A stretch of 64,000 bases of DNA from Bactericera cockerelli (GCA_024516035.1 CM044956.1:55681233-55745232); one strand, 5' to 3'; shown: positions 43,780 to 54,151, numbered from the stretch's first letter. Translations and numbers: made by a program. The notes: generated by a model not told the origin, from the letters alone.

Positions 43780-43960
43780 TATCAGTATAAACAGAAAAGT
43801 GAGAAGTTGTACTAGATGTATATGAATATCAGAACATACCTGGACAGCTGTTTCGAGCTAATTTGCTCTCATCAGCAGGTAATAGTTCTGAATATCCATG
43901 CCATCAACTAACCTCTCTATTTTAATCAGTATAAACAGAAAAGTGAGAAGTTGTACTAGA
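43780..43960 (-). mobile_element. Hammerhead-bearing tandem element, copy 2, with TSD and empty site
   Basis: About 1.25 monomers with a 144-bp period (cagtataaac at 43783 and 43927), flanked by attcag on both sides. Arm B (near 56330) has the uninterrupted target cagataactcagatgcagg, so this is a real insertion of about 180 bp. It carries the hammerhead at 43837-43886. It has no coding capacity. Confidence 0.82.
43837..43886 (-). ncRNA. Type I hammerhead ribozyme candidate, copy 2
   Basis: Same fold as 497-546 on the minus strand: ACCTG, CTGATGA, stem II GAGC/GCTC with a 6-base loop (AAATTA), GAAA, stem III as the perfect palindrome CAGCTG, cleavage triplet GTC, then CAGGT. A palindromic stem III suits a dimeric ribozyme. 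Loop and stem III differ from copy 1 while all core bases are kept, which suggests selection for ribozyme activity. Confidence 0.82.
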
Positions 43961-44118
43961 TTCAGGCAGGCGTTGCTGACGAAGATAAATAATCGTTTAT
44001 TGATGTGACGTTTATATTTCGCTCACATTTCTTTGGTAGGTATGTACTATTATGTACCTACCTTATTTTTTACCTTCAGCTTCTTTGTGGAACTGTGTTA
44101 AGTACGATATTATGTAAT

Positions 44119-44249
44119 AAGTTATCATATTTGTGCTATTCACCTTCGTGATGTCACAACTACTCAAACTCGCTTTACTCAATCTATGCTGAAACCGGGA
44201 CTTGAACCACCGACCTCCGGGTTACAAGTCCGCCGCCTAATCGGTAATA
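44119..44249 (-). repeat. SINE-1, 5'-truncated, shared by both arms
   Basis: Minus-strand SINE-1 lacking the first bases of its head. The same truncated copy is in arm B at 56052-56181, so it predates the duplication. Confidence 0.8.
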
Positions 44250-44360
44250 ACATAATGTCATACTCTGTATACCTATTACTGTTTACTTTTATAATAAATA
44301 TCGAAATAATTTGAAGATAGAAAACACTTGGCTTTTTTTGTTTTACTTAATTTTTTTATT

Positions 44361-44401
44361 TTCAGATGGCCATTTCGCCAGTTACGGCATCGTCAGTGAA
44401 C
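44361..44401 (-). ncRNA. Penelope-type hammerhead-like motif, left arm
   Basis: The inverted copy of the motif at 48456-48497, identical in sequence (tcgtcag at 44390-44396 and ggccatttc at 44369-44377 on the plus strand). It reads inward-out on the minus strand. Confidence 0.6.
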
Positions 44402-45100
44402 TAAAGACTAAATTTAAAACTAATCTTAGAGGTAACTTACGAGCTAACTATAATAAAATAAGGAGTTGTAAAGTCGGCAAACTGTACAGGATAATTTCCT
44501 CCATTGTCCCTTTGTTTTTACTTCTAACGGTCCGAATTTAATAACACATAACCTTTTTTTGTTTATATGACTTGCAGACTTTGCCTTTGGAGCGTGGTAG
44601 GTAGGTCGTATGCCCCTTTGATAATAAAGCCATAAAATACAAGAGATCTGCACTTTTAAAGCTAAACCAAATTTGAACCTTTATTATGTATTAACAACTA
44701 TGACCTTCCCACAGACCCTCCACAGAAAAAAAAAAAAAAAAAAAAAAAACGAAATACTGGTATACATCTTAGTCCTTGGGTTTTCGGTTCGAAATTGTTG
44801 AAGGCTATAATAATTCTATATGATAAAGTCAGTTTAAAAGAAGAAAAAATAAGAAAAAAAAAAAAAAAAAAAACAAAACAAAAGGAAAAAAAATTACAAC
44901 TCGAGAAAAATAAATATAAAGTAGATACTAGATTCTAAGTGAGAAGGCAAAATCTGGATGAATATTAAGACAAAATATTAAAGATTATTATTAATAAACG
45001 ATTTTGCTTCATACTCTATTGACTTAAAATTAAAACTATTAATCTAATAATCTAAAAGTAGTTAGGTTCTATGATTTGGTTTGAGAAAAAAGTCAACAGT

Positions 45101-46076
45101 TTAGGTGTCATCAGATTGGATCCAGCTTTTTAGGTCCATAAGTGGAGAATAAAATGCAGGATTGAGTTGCCCGTTTAGCATATTGTGTTCTTTAATTTCT
45201 ACAGCTTCTTTTATATAAAGTATTTCTAGGCAACACAACTTCTTCCATTTATTTCCACTATGGAGTAATGACACGTTATCCATATTGAAAGTATGTCCCG
45301 TATCAGCCATGTGCTTATGCACGTGGGAGTCAGGACCTCTCAGGTGCTCAGAGATACGTTTCTCTATGGATCTCATAGTCATACCTATGTAGCGGGCATC
45401 ACAATCTGCACACTTAATACAATATATGCCGCTCTTTTTCTCTATGCCTGTATTTGTTTTATTATTGATGAGAAATTTTCCAGTCGTATTATCATTATAA
45501 TACGCTGGTTGTATACCCACTCTCCTTAATTCGTTACCAATTTTTGAGCAATCTTCGTTTAGGTACCGTATTTTTCTCCAGCTTGAATCAGACTCTTTAG
45601 GAACTTGGGCATAAATGATTTCACGTTTCTGTTTTTTAAGTTTTTTATGTAAGATAGAATCTATAACGGCTTTCTTGTACCCATTGTTCTTTGCTATCTT
45701 GTGAATTATGCCTAATTCCTTAAGGTAATTCTCTAAAGTTAACGGTACCGAAACCAGTCTATGTATCATAGAGTGAAATGCAGCATATTTTATATTTATA
45801 GGATGATTCGATTTATTATTTATTACGCAATCTGTAAAGGTTTCCTTCCTATAGATACTAAACAAAATTTTATCTTCATGTCTGGTCACTCCTAGATCCA
45901 GGAAATTCAATGTTCCATTCAATTCCTTTTCTAGGGTAAACTTAATATTTGGATGGACTAGGTTAATGAGACCAAGTAAATTTTCTACTTGTCTCCAAGA
46001 ACCTACAAAGATCACAAATATGTCGTCTACGTACCGAAACCAATGCAATATGCTGTCTAATAAAGGGTTCTGTGAA
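45101..46076 (-). pseudogene. 5'-truncated inverted copy of the Penelope ORF
   Basis: Encodes exactly the last 315 or so residues of the plus-strand ORF (from HWFRYVDD to the end) including the GIY-YIG domain, with identical residues. It lacks most of the reverse transcriptase because the inverted arm ends at 46076, and it is a structural by-product of insertion. Confidence 0.9.
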
Positions 46077-47755
46077 TAAAATTAGATAGAAAAGAACTTG
46101 TAATTTGCAAAGCTGATAAAGGGAATACTGTAACAGTTCTCAATAAAACAGACTACAATGAAAAAATGAATGACTACATTGTCCAAAACAATCTTGTAGT
46201 TACAAGGGAAAAAAATATCCTTAATAAATATACTGCACAGGTAAAAAGGTGCATATCGGACTGCCCTACTATTCTTGCTAACATAGACCAAATAAAAAAC
46301 CCACAGATTCCAAAATTGTATGGTTTGCCAAAACTTCATAAGGAGGGTAACCCTCTTAGACCTGTAGTATCCTGTACAGGTACACCTAATCTAGAAATTT
46401 GCAAAAAAATGGTCTCTGTACTCCCGGGTTACATCAAATTTCAACCTAAAAGATCGATCAAGAATAGTATGGAATTTATCGAAAAAATAAAAAACATAAA
46501 CATCCCGCGAAACTCAAAACTTATTAGTTTTGATGTTAAAAATCTTTTCCCTTCAGTTCCAGTCCAAGAGGTGAAAGAAATTATTCGTAATAGAGCTGTC
46601 CATCTTTCTGACACAGAACAAAAAGAACTGAAAAGAGTAGTAGATATATGTTTAGACCAGAACTTTTGCTCTTATAATAACGAAACCCTTGAAATAAAAT
46701 CAGGCCTACCGATTGGATCGCCTATTAGTCCGTTAATGGCGGAAATCTTTATGGACCATATAGAGGACAAAATCTTCCGTTCACAGAACCCTTTATTAGA
46801 CAGCATATTGCATTGGTTTCGGTACGTAGACGACATATTTGTGATCTTTGTAGGTTCTTGGAGACAAGTAGAAAATTTACTTGGTCTCATTAACCTAGTC
46901 CATCCAAATATTAAGTTTACCCTAGAAAAGGAATTGAATGGAACATTGAATTTCCTGGATCTAGGAGTGACCAGACATGAAGATAAAATTTTGTTTAGTA
47001 TCTATAGGAAGGAAACCTTTACAGATTGCGTAATAAATAATAAATCGAATCATCCTATAAATATAAAATATGCTGCATTTCACTCTATGATACATAGACT
47101 GGTTTCGGTACCGTTAACTTTAGAGAATTACCTTAAGGAATTAGGCATAATTCACAAGATAGCAAAGAACAATGGGTACAAGAAAGCCGTTATAGATTCT
47201 ATCTTACATAAAAAACTTAAAAAACAGAAACGTGAAATCATTTATGCCCAAGTTCCTAAAGAGTCTGATTCAAGCTGGAGAAAAATACGGTACCTAAACG
47301 AAGATTGCTCAAAAATTGGTAACGAATTAAGGAGAGTGGGTATACAACCAGCGTATTATAATGATAATACGACTGGAAAATTTCTCATCAATAATAAAAC
47401 AAATACAGGCATAGAGAAAAAGAGCGGCATATATTGTATTAAGTGTGCAGATTGTGATGCCCGCTACATAGGTATGACTATGAGATCCATAGAGAAACGT
47501 ATCTCTGAGCACCTGAGAGGTCCTGACTCCCACGTGCATAAGCACATGGCTGATACGGGACATACTTTCAATATGGATAACGTGTCATTACTCCATAGTG
47601 GAAATAAATGGAAGAAGTTGTGTTGCCTAGAAATACTTTATATAAAAGAAGCTGTAGAAATTAAAGAACACAATATGCTAAACGGGCAACTCAATCCTGC
47701 ATTTTATTCTCCACTTATGGACCTAAAAAGCTGGATCCAATCTGATGACACCTAA
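46076..47755 (+). CDS. Penelope-like reverse transcriptase with GIY-YIG endonuclease (5'-truncated)
   Basis: The frame is open from 46076 (first ATG at 46166) to TAA 47755. Upstream of the ATG it still encodes conserved protein (ICKADKGNTVTVLNK, the start of the RT core), so the true N-terminus was lost where the inverted arm joins. Counting from 46166: IPKLYGLPKLHK and LRPVVSCTGTP, SFDVKNLFPSVP, GLPIGSPISPLMAEIFM, catalytic YVDD at 220-223, TLNFLDL. The C-terminal endonuclease has GIY at 421-423, YIG at 434-436, the catalytic Arg in MRSIEKRISEHL and a late Glu/Asn region (LEILYIKEAVEIKEHNMLNG). A CxxC pair (CIKCADC) precedes YIG. Penelope elements are a separate retroelement class related to telomerase; the GIY-YIG enzyme nicks the target. 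Family typical length is some 250 residues longer. Confidence 0.93.
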   Translation: MKLDRKELVICKADKGNTVTVLNKTDYNEKMNDYIVQNNLVVTREKNILNKYTAQVKRCISDCPTILANIDQIKNPQIPKLYGLPKLHKEGNPLRPVVSCTGTPNLEICKKMVSVLPGYIKFQPKRSIKNSMEFIEKIKNINIPRNSKLISFDVKNLFPSVPVQEVKEIIRNRAVHLSDTEQKELKRVVDICLDQNFCSYNNETLEIKSGLPIGSPISPLMAEIFMDHIEDKIFRSQNPLLDSILHWFRYVDDIFVIFVGSWRQVENLLGLINLVHPNIKFTLEKELNGTLNFLDLGVTRHEDKILFSIYRKETFTDCVINNKSNHPINIKYAAFHSMIHRLVSVPLTLENYLKELGIIHKIAKNNGYKKAVIDSILHKKLKKQKREIIYAQVPKESDSSWRKIRYLNEDCSKIGNELRRVGIQPAYYNDNTTGKFLINNKTNTGIEKKSGIYCIKCADCDARYIGMTMRSIEKRISEHLRGPDSHVHKHMADTGHTFNMDNVSLLHSGNKWKKLCCLEILYIKEAVEIKEHNMLNGQLNPAFYSPLMDLKSWIQSDDT

Positions 47756-48455
47756 ACTGTTGACTTTTTTCTCAAACCAAATCATAGAACCTAACTACTT
47801 TTAGATTATTAGATTAATAGTTTTAATTTTAAGTCAATAGAGTATGAAGCAAAATCGTTTATTAATAATAATCTTTAATATTTTGTCTTAATATTCATCC
47901 AGATTTTGCCTTCTCACTTAGAATCTAGTATCTACTTTATATTTATTTTTCTCGAGTTGTAATTTTTTTTCCTTTTGTTTTGTTTTTTTTTTTTTTTTTT
48001 TTTCTTATTTTTTCTTCTTTTAAACTGACTTTATCATATAGAATTATTATAGCCTTCAACAATTTCGAACCGAAAACCCAAGGACTAAGATGTATACCAG
48101 TATTTCGTTTTTTTTTTTTTTTTTTTTTTTTCTGTGGAGGGTCTGTGGGAAGGTCATAGTTGTTAATACATAATAAAGGTTCAAATTTGGTTTAGCTTTA
48201 AAAGTGCAGATCTCTTGTATTTTATGGCTTTATTATCAAAGGGGCATACGACCTACCTACCACGCTCCAAAGGCAAAGTCTGCAAGTCATATAAACAAAA
48301 AAAGGTTATGTGTTATTAAATTCGGACCGTTAGAAGTAAAAACAAAGGGACAATGGAGGAAATTATCCTGTACAGTTTGCCGACTTTACAACTCCTTATT
48401 TTATTATAGTTAGCTCGTAAGTTACCTCTAAGATTAGTTTTAAATTTAGTCTTTA

Positions 48456-48497
48456 GTTCACTGACGATGCCGTAACTGGCGAAATGGCCATCTGAAA
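48456..48497 (+). ncRNA. Penelope-type hammerhead-like motif, right arm
   Basis: ttca|CTGACGA at 48461-48467, a 3-bp stem II (gcc/ggc, loop gtaact) with one extra unpaired t, GAAA at 48481-48484, palindromic stem III tggcca, cleavage triplet ATC ending at 48492, then tgaa, which pairs with the leading ttca. This is the minimal type I form reported in Penelope elements. The bulged t and short stem I make activity less certain than for the two retrozyme-like copies. Confidence 0.65.
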
Positions 48498-48699
48498 ATA
48501 AAAAAATTAAGTAAAACAAAAAAAGCCAAGTGTTTTCTATCTTCAAATTATTTCGATGTTTATTTGTTTTACCAAGAGTTGTGTATAACTATAAGTTTTT
48601 CCAAAGAACTTATATATTTCATTGTTATAATAAATCATAAATCGCTTCTGAAATTTTCAATTTTATAATTTCCTTTTTCCTAACAAACGGAACACTGAA

Positions 48700-48850
48700 C
48701 TCAGATTTTCCAAACGTCGTGGGTTCGAATCCAAGTGAGGACATGACAAATACCTTCTGTTTGGAATTCTTATCACATGATCTTGGCTTGCTGCTGGGAA
48801 AATGAGACTTTAATAGTTCTAATTCGGCAGTATAAACAAGCCGATATTAT
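48700..48850 (+). repeat. SINE-5-like unit in arm A (single copy)
   Basis: gtgggttcgaatccaagtga carries a B box; the tail is cttctgtttggaattcttat, ctgctgggaaaatgagactt, ggcagtataaacaagccgat. Arm B has this unit expanded to four tandem copies. Confidence 0.75.
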
Positions 48851-48885
48851 TATTATTATTTATATAATTACATGCTATGATTAAG

Positions 48886-49133
48886 TAGTAGTCAAGGTGG
48901 CAGAGTGAGTTAGCGCGCTAGGCCAATACGCACGGTGACCTGGGTTCGATCCCCAGCGAGGTAGGATTTTTTCTGCTCTGTACTTAGATGTTCGGGTTCC
49001 ACTCATATATATTACCTCGTGAGGAAAAATGTGTAGCTCTTTTGATGTGAAACAGCGACTGGTGGCGTAATTATAGGCAAAAAAATCGTACAAGATATTG
49101 TATATTAAAGTGGTATTGTATATTAAAGTGGTT
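48886..49133 (+). repeat. SINE-6 (tRNA-derived), arm A copy
   Basis: tRNA-like head gtcaaggtggcagagtgagt with B box gggttcgatccccagc. The tail has ttttctgctctgtacttag, gaaacagcgactggtggcg and atattgtatattaaagtgg. The duplicate is in arm B at 54440-54677. Confidence 0.8.
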
Positions 49134-49446
49134 GCTAGATAAGGTTTATCTAGCTTTATTTGGGGGAGCGGTTCCTGTTTTTGACTTATCCGCCTCCCTG
49201 TTTTTGACTTTTTTTTGTGGTCATCCTGTGTGTTTTCTTTGATCATGTTGTTATCTTCCTGCTAATTTAACCACAGGAAGATACATTTAATTTGTATTCG
49301 TGTCTTTGTTTGTTGGGCAGTTTGCGTTAAGTCATTGTCTAGTCAGTGTTGTATATTGTATGCATTTCCCATTATTCTGCAATTTATTAACGCTAAAAGT
49401 TAACATTAAAAAACTTAAAAAAAACTGCAGAATCTGAGTGAATCTG
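49134..49446. other. No gene recognised
   Basis: Spacer between arm A and the CT microsatellite. Nothing identified. Confidence 0.4.
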
Positions 49447-49918
49447 CCTATCTCTCTCTCTCTCTTCTCTCTTTCTCTCGATCTCTCTCTTTCTATCTGT
49501 TTCTATTTCTATTTCTCTCTCTCTTCTCTCTTTCTATCTCTCTTTCTCTCTATCCCTCTCTTCTCTCTTTCTATCTCTATTTCTCTTTCTCTCTCTGTGT
49601 CTCTTCTCTCTTTCTTTCTCTCTCTCTCTTCTATCTTTCTATCTCTCTTTCTCTCTATCCCTCTCTTTTCTCTTTCTATCGCTATTTCTCTTTCTCTCTT
49701 CTCTCTTTCTATCTCTCTCTTCTATCTTTCCATCTCTCTTTCTCTCTCTCTCTTCTCTCTTTCTATCTCTCTTTCTCTGTCTCTCTCTTCTCTCTTTCTA
49801 TCTCTATTTCTCTTTCTCTCTCTTCTCTCTTTCTATCTCTCTCTATCTCTCTTTCTCTCTCTCTTTCTCTCTCTCTTTCTATATCTCTTTCTCTCTCTCA
49901 CTCTCTTCACTAAATTTC
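49447..49918 (+). repeat. (CT)n-rich microsatellite, left segment
   Basis: About 470 bp of ctctct with tttc and tatc variants. Interrupted by a retrotransposon fragment and a Tc1 element, it resumes at 53653. Ser/Leu/Phe repeat frames here are artefacts. Confidence 0.95.
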
Positions 49919-50352
49919 CATAATTCAAATTATAGAAAGTTAATTGCTCAACCCTATAACTTACGTCAACAGGACTTTTATAGAACCAAGCTGAATACAT
50001 TTACCTGGGGTAGAAAACGTTTAGATTTTATTGTTCCCCAATTATTAAATACATATTGCCAAGAATTTATTGATGAAGATGATACAAAACTGATTAAGAA
50101 ATGCATTAAAGATAGTTTAGTTAATAATCCCTAGTCACAATATCTATTACCTATGTTAAAATTGATCGATTTTTATTTTTTATATTTTTTTTTTATATAT
50201 ATTTTTTAATTTTTACTTTTATTATTGCTATTTAAACATTGTTGAGTGAGACCATCTCCTCATAAGTTATTTATATTAGCTTAGGAGATGTTATATTTGT
50301 AAAATAAATTGTTATAAATAAAAATAAACAAATCAAATCAAAAAAAAATCAA
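49919..50352 (+). pseudogene. 5'-truncated non-LTR retrotransposon fragment
   Basis: A frame ending at TAG 50132-50134 reads NYRKLIAQPYNLRQQDFY, RTKLNTFTWGRKRLDFIVPQ, LLNTYCQEFIDEDDTKLI, the usual C-terminal pattern of non-LTR ORF2. An AT-rich 3' UTR and an A-rich tail near 50310-50350 follow. It is inserted in the CT tract and is only about 430 bp long because of 5' truncation. Confidence 0.7.
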
Positions 50353-50623
50353 ATCTCTTTCTACACTGAACCACTTTGAATTCCGACCACCTAAAAAATC
50401 CTAGTTTTCTCGGCCGGGCAGGCAAATTTTCCAACCAAATCCTCAGTGTATGGTCTCTCATACATTTTCGCTATATTTTTTGACATTTCAGACATTTTTA
50501 ACCTATAGTCCAATCAAAATAATGAAAAAAATGGAAAAAAGGCAATTTTACAAACTCAATAACATTTTCTTTTTTTATTAACAATGTGTTTTGAAATAAA
50601 AAGGAACATTAATAATAATCACT

Positions 50624-53336
50624 TCAGTATCGAGTATTTCTTCCTCTGGCTCTGATGACATCATTTAGACGCCGTGGAAGGGAATAAACAAGATTTTGAT
50701 GTTCATCCTGAGGGATATTGTTCCACTCTTCAATAATCACGTTCTTCAGTTCCCTGAGTGTCAAGGGAGCAGGAATATGAGATCTGACTCTTCTTTTCAA
50801 GTTGTCCCATGCATGCTCAATAACATTTAGATCTGGAGATATTGAGGGAGGGTCTATAGTACGAATCCCTGTTAATTGTAGGTACCCTCTTCTACACCGG
50901 GCTACATCAGGGCGTGCATTATCCTGCCACAGTAGGAATCCGTCTCCAATAAACGGAGCAAATGGCACTACAATGTCTCGGAGAACGTTCCTTACGTAAT
51001 TTTCCGCATTCATTCTTTCATTATCAAAGAAGACAAGGTCTGTGTGCGCTTCGGCGGATATGCCTCCCCACACCATTACAGAACCACCATCGAATGGGAC
51101 CCGCTCAACCACTGTACATTCAGCAACCCGCTCATTTGGTCTTCTACAGGGTGTCCCGTATACAGATGCAAATATTTTGAGGGTAGGTTCAGCCCACCGT
51201 GGACTATCATATGAGCGAAACTTGCAGTGGGGCATTTTGCTTCGTTAAAGAGTTATGGCCAAATCCCTGTTTTTCCCACAGGTCTAGAGGTCACTTGGAT
51301 CGATGCACGTTTTTAAAGAAATGATAGCCAGTGAATAATTTTTGACTTCATGTATAGATAGTCATGCATATTTCCCTTGAAATGCAGTTGGTTGCATAAA
51401 AAAATATTGAAAGACCAGAGAGATATTTAAGCATAAGTTCAATACTTTTCTAAAATTTGATTTTTCCCTTTTCTCCCTTACGTGAATTTAAAGTACTTCT
51501 ACAATTACTGCCTATCACTACTTGAAAAAATACCCTATTATGTTTAGTTTTATAAAAAAGAAAGCTCATTTATATTACCTTAAAGATCATAGAACGCAGT
51601 ACACACAAAGCTCAAAAAACACTTCTGAATCATGATGGAAAATTCAAAGTTGGCTGAATTTTAACAGAATTGGCGCGTAATTTGAGGTATAAATACACTG
51701 CTCTGGGATGTTTAACAGAGGGAAATTGATCATTCACAGTGGTCGGTTGGTGTGAACTTTTATGTGAATGGGTTACGGAATCACAGGGTTATCATGAGGA
51801 AAAATGAGAGAGGCTGCAACGAAAGCAGCAACAAGTGGTGTAATTATGGAAAAAGAATACACATGGAGAAAGACTCTGCGCTAACAACAAAAAATATGAT
51901 TTTATTTTTAGAAGTAAAATTTAAAATATCATTTTTGTGTTTATCACAATCATGATATCAAAAACATAACAAATAGTGCCTAAAATTAACCTTGGGTAAA
52001 ACTCGTACATCCAACCTTAAGGTTACTATTATTATTAATACTTTATTGATAAACTACAAACATGATACATTCTGCAACACAGGACATGAATTGAAAAGAA
52101 CCCAAAAGAATATGTAGCGAACCAAGGCGAGGTTAAAGCTTGTGGCTTTCTCTTCCACCGAACAAATTGATCGCCTTGTTATTTTAACTATTAGATTTGA
52201 TTGATATAGTTGGTTAATAGAACTATTTGTATTTAGAAAATTTTCATTTATAACTTGCAGTTGGCACAAAAATAGTCACGCAGACCGCTTCAGGCATCGA
52301 GTGTTCTTCAAAATGCAATAGCGCCCAGATTCAAAATTTGAAAGATGTGTTTCTCTCCTTCTGGTGCCGTTTGATAAGGCGTATCTCATTCTTTCCTTCA
52401 CGCGTCTTAAAGAACTTTGTATTTATTGAAACAAAATAGCAAAGGGTATTTTTTTACCTAGTGAAACGCAGAATTGCAATTGTGGAAGTACTCTAAATTC
52501 ACGAAAGGGAAAAAAGGGAAAAATCGAATTTTAGAAAAATATTGAACTTATGATTAAATATCTCTCTGGTCTTTCAATATTTTTTTATGCAACCCACTGC
52601 ATTTCAAGGGAAATATGCATGACTATCCATACGTGAAGTCAAAAATTACTTACTGGCTATCATTTCTTTAAAAACGTGCATCGATCCAAGTGACCTCTAG
52701 ACCTGTGGGAAAAACAGGGATTTGGCCATAACTCTTTAACGAAGCAAAATGCCCCACTGCAAGTTTCGCTCATATGATAGTCCACGGTGGGCTGAACCTA
52801 CCCTCAAAATATTTGCATCTGTATACGGGACACCCTGTATAGACTCTAACCCGATCATCTGCACCTCTTAGGGATATTCTGGTCTCATCTGTAAATAAGA
52901 CTTTAGTCCAGTCACGTTCTGTCCAATCAATACGATTTCGTGCAAATTGAAGATGCGCAATTCTGTGTTGCCGCAATAGCTCTGGCACTTTGCAAGGGCG
53001 GCGAGCTGTAAGGTTAGCTTCTCTTAACCTTCTTCTAACGGTTTCCGGATGAACTCAAACATTTCGTACTTCATACAGCCGACGAGTCGTCTCGGTAGCA
53101 GGTTGAAAGCGGTCCCGCAAAGTTTGCATGACAACAAATCGGTCATCGGACGCTGTTGTGCACCTCTGGCCGCTTGATCCCGGCCTTCTTTCACAAGAAC
53201 CAGTCTCCTGGTACCGTTTGAGGTTATCAGAAAGAGTTGTTCTAGGAACTTGAAGCATCTGGCTCACCTGCCGCTGACTATACCCTTCTTGAAGCAAAGC
53301 AATAGCTCTACCTACGCCCACACCGTCTAAAGGCAT
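50624..53336 (-). pseudogene. Tc1-like transposase pseudogene (DD34E), interrupted by another element
   Basis: Minus strand from ATG 53336. The N-terminal paired-like HTH (GRAIALLQEGYSQRQVSQML, RTTLSDNLKRYQETGS) reaches an in-frame TGA near 53054 (NV*VHPETVRRRL). The same frame continues with ARNRIDWTERDWTKVLFTDE (first Asp) and DDRVRVY. There a 1.69-kb TIR element is inserted at a TA. Coding resumes with RRPNERVAECTVVERV, GGSVMVWGGIS, LLWQDNARPD (second Asp) and SPDLNVIEHAWD (Glu, exactly 34 residues on), ending at 50624. The usual His after DNARP is Asp here. The stop and the insertion make it inactive. Confidence 0.9.
51147..52837. mobile_element. Non-autonomous long-TIR element nested in the Tc1 transposase
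   Basis: Ends cagggtgtcccgtatacag and its complement, flanked by TA. The inverted repeats extend about 370 bp with few differences (cccaccgtggactatcatat, ttgcttcgttaaagagttat, gatcgatgcacgtttttaaa). The 930-bp interior shows no transposase. The terminal cagggtg matches the first bases of 24699-27329, but the TIRs are otherwise different. Confidence 0.9.
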
Positions 53337-53652
53337 CCTAAATTGAGCTAAAAGCGCTGAGCACTAGCACACTTTCAGATAAGAACCAAAAACTTTCAAT
53401 AGATTTGAAAAATTTAAAAATTAAATAACGAAAACAGTGATAGAAGCAGAACTAATCAATAAGTAAATTGATACAAATCAAAACAATTAACAAAATTTTG
53501 ATTAATTACCTACAATAAGGGTCAGTACCAAGCTTTAGATCAGGTAGAAATATATTTACTATGTACTACGTATAATAACATGTACATACAACTCATTTTA
53601 ATACACTTGGGAACAAAATTTTTAGGTGGTCGGAATTCAAAGTGGTTCAGTG

Positions 53653-54016
53653 TATCTCTATTTCTCTTTCTCTCTCTCTCTCTTCTCTCTTTCTATCTCT
53701 CTTTCTGTCTCTGTCTCTCTTATCTCTTTCTATCTCTATTTCTCTCTCTCTCTTTCTATCTCTCTCTCTCTTCCTATCTCTATTTCTCTTTCTCTCTCTC
53801 TCTCTTCTATCTTTCTCTTCTCTCTCTCTCACCTCTCTCTGTCACCTCTATTCTGTCTCTCTCTTCTCTCTCTCTTCTCCCTATCTCTCTTTCTCTCTTC
53901 TCTCTCTCTCTCTCTATCACTCTTTCTCTCTTCCTCTCTCTGTCTTTCTCTTTCTCTCTTCCTCTCTCTGTCTTTCTCTTTCTCTTTTTTTCTTTCTCTT
54001 TCTCTCTCTCTCTCCC

Positions 54017-54071
<55 letters not shown>

Positions 54072-54085
54072 CTCTCTATCACTCT
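53653..54085 (+). repeat. (CT)n-rich microsatellite, right segment
   Basis: Continuation of 49447-49918 after the Tc1 insertion, in the same CT orientation. The long Ser/Leu-rich and Arg/Glu-rich frames in it are compositional. Confidence 0.95.
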
Positions 54086-54151
54086 CTATCGGGTGCCAAC
54101 TTCACGCCGGACCAACATGTACAAAGTTCCAAGTATTTTTTTTTTTTGAAC

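Larger units (their letters stand above)
44300..48624 (+). mobile_element. Penelope-like element with a 1.78-kb inverted terminal copy
   Basis: Flanked by an 11-bp duplication, ttataataaat, at 44289-44299 and 48625-48635. Arm B has the single empty site (near 55275-55300). The left 44301-46076 is the reverse complement of 46780-48556, with one single-base length difference in a homopolymer as the only difference I found. A 703-bp centre and a right extension of about 68 bp lie outside the inverted part. A partial inverted copy at one end plus a short extension is the classic genomic form of Penelope elements. Confidence 0.9.
43119..49133 (+). repeat. Inverted segmental duplication, arm A
   Basis: Without its insertions, arm A matches the reverse complement of 54437-56650 in order. 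Shared blocks include gcgatgggagcagag, ggttctcaaac-ggtactcggg, tgacattcgcgttaaaat, tcgtttattgatgtgacgtt, gtgggttcgaatccaagtga and gagttagcgcgc. Arm A carries insertions absent from arm B (43507-43655, 43780-43960, 44300-48624) and about 145 bp near 43225-43370 that arm B lacks. Confidence 0.88.
50364..53652 (-). mobile_element. Tc1-like transposon, interrupted
   Basis: Inverted ends cactgaaccactttgaattc...cctaaaaa of about 34 bp, flanked by TA on both sides and by CT microsatellite outside. Total 3289 bp, or 1.6 kb after removing the nested element at 51147-52837, the normal Tc1 size. The transposase runs on the minus strand. Confidence 0.92.

Noticed and set aside
43975..44000. A third hammerhead core (ctgacgaagat) in arm A
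   Set aside because: No GAAA follows at a suitable distance and no stem II forms.
44300..48624. Assembly artefact as the explanation for the near-perfect palindrome
   Set aside because: The 11-bp duplication at both edges, the empty site in arm B and the known Penelope layout fit a real insertion. Long-read confirmation is still named as a check.
49438..49923. Ser/Leu-rich frame of 161 codons
   Set aside because: Translation of a CT microsatellite.
50624..51235. Reading the 203-codon frame as one transposase from its first ATG
   Set aside because: The first 30 or so residues (MPHCKFRSYDSPRW...) come from the nested TIR element. The true upstream coding lies beyond it at 52838-53336.
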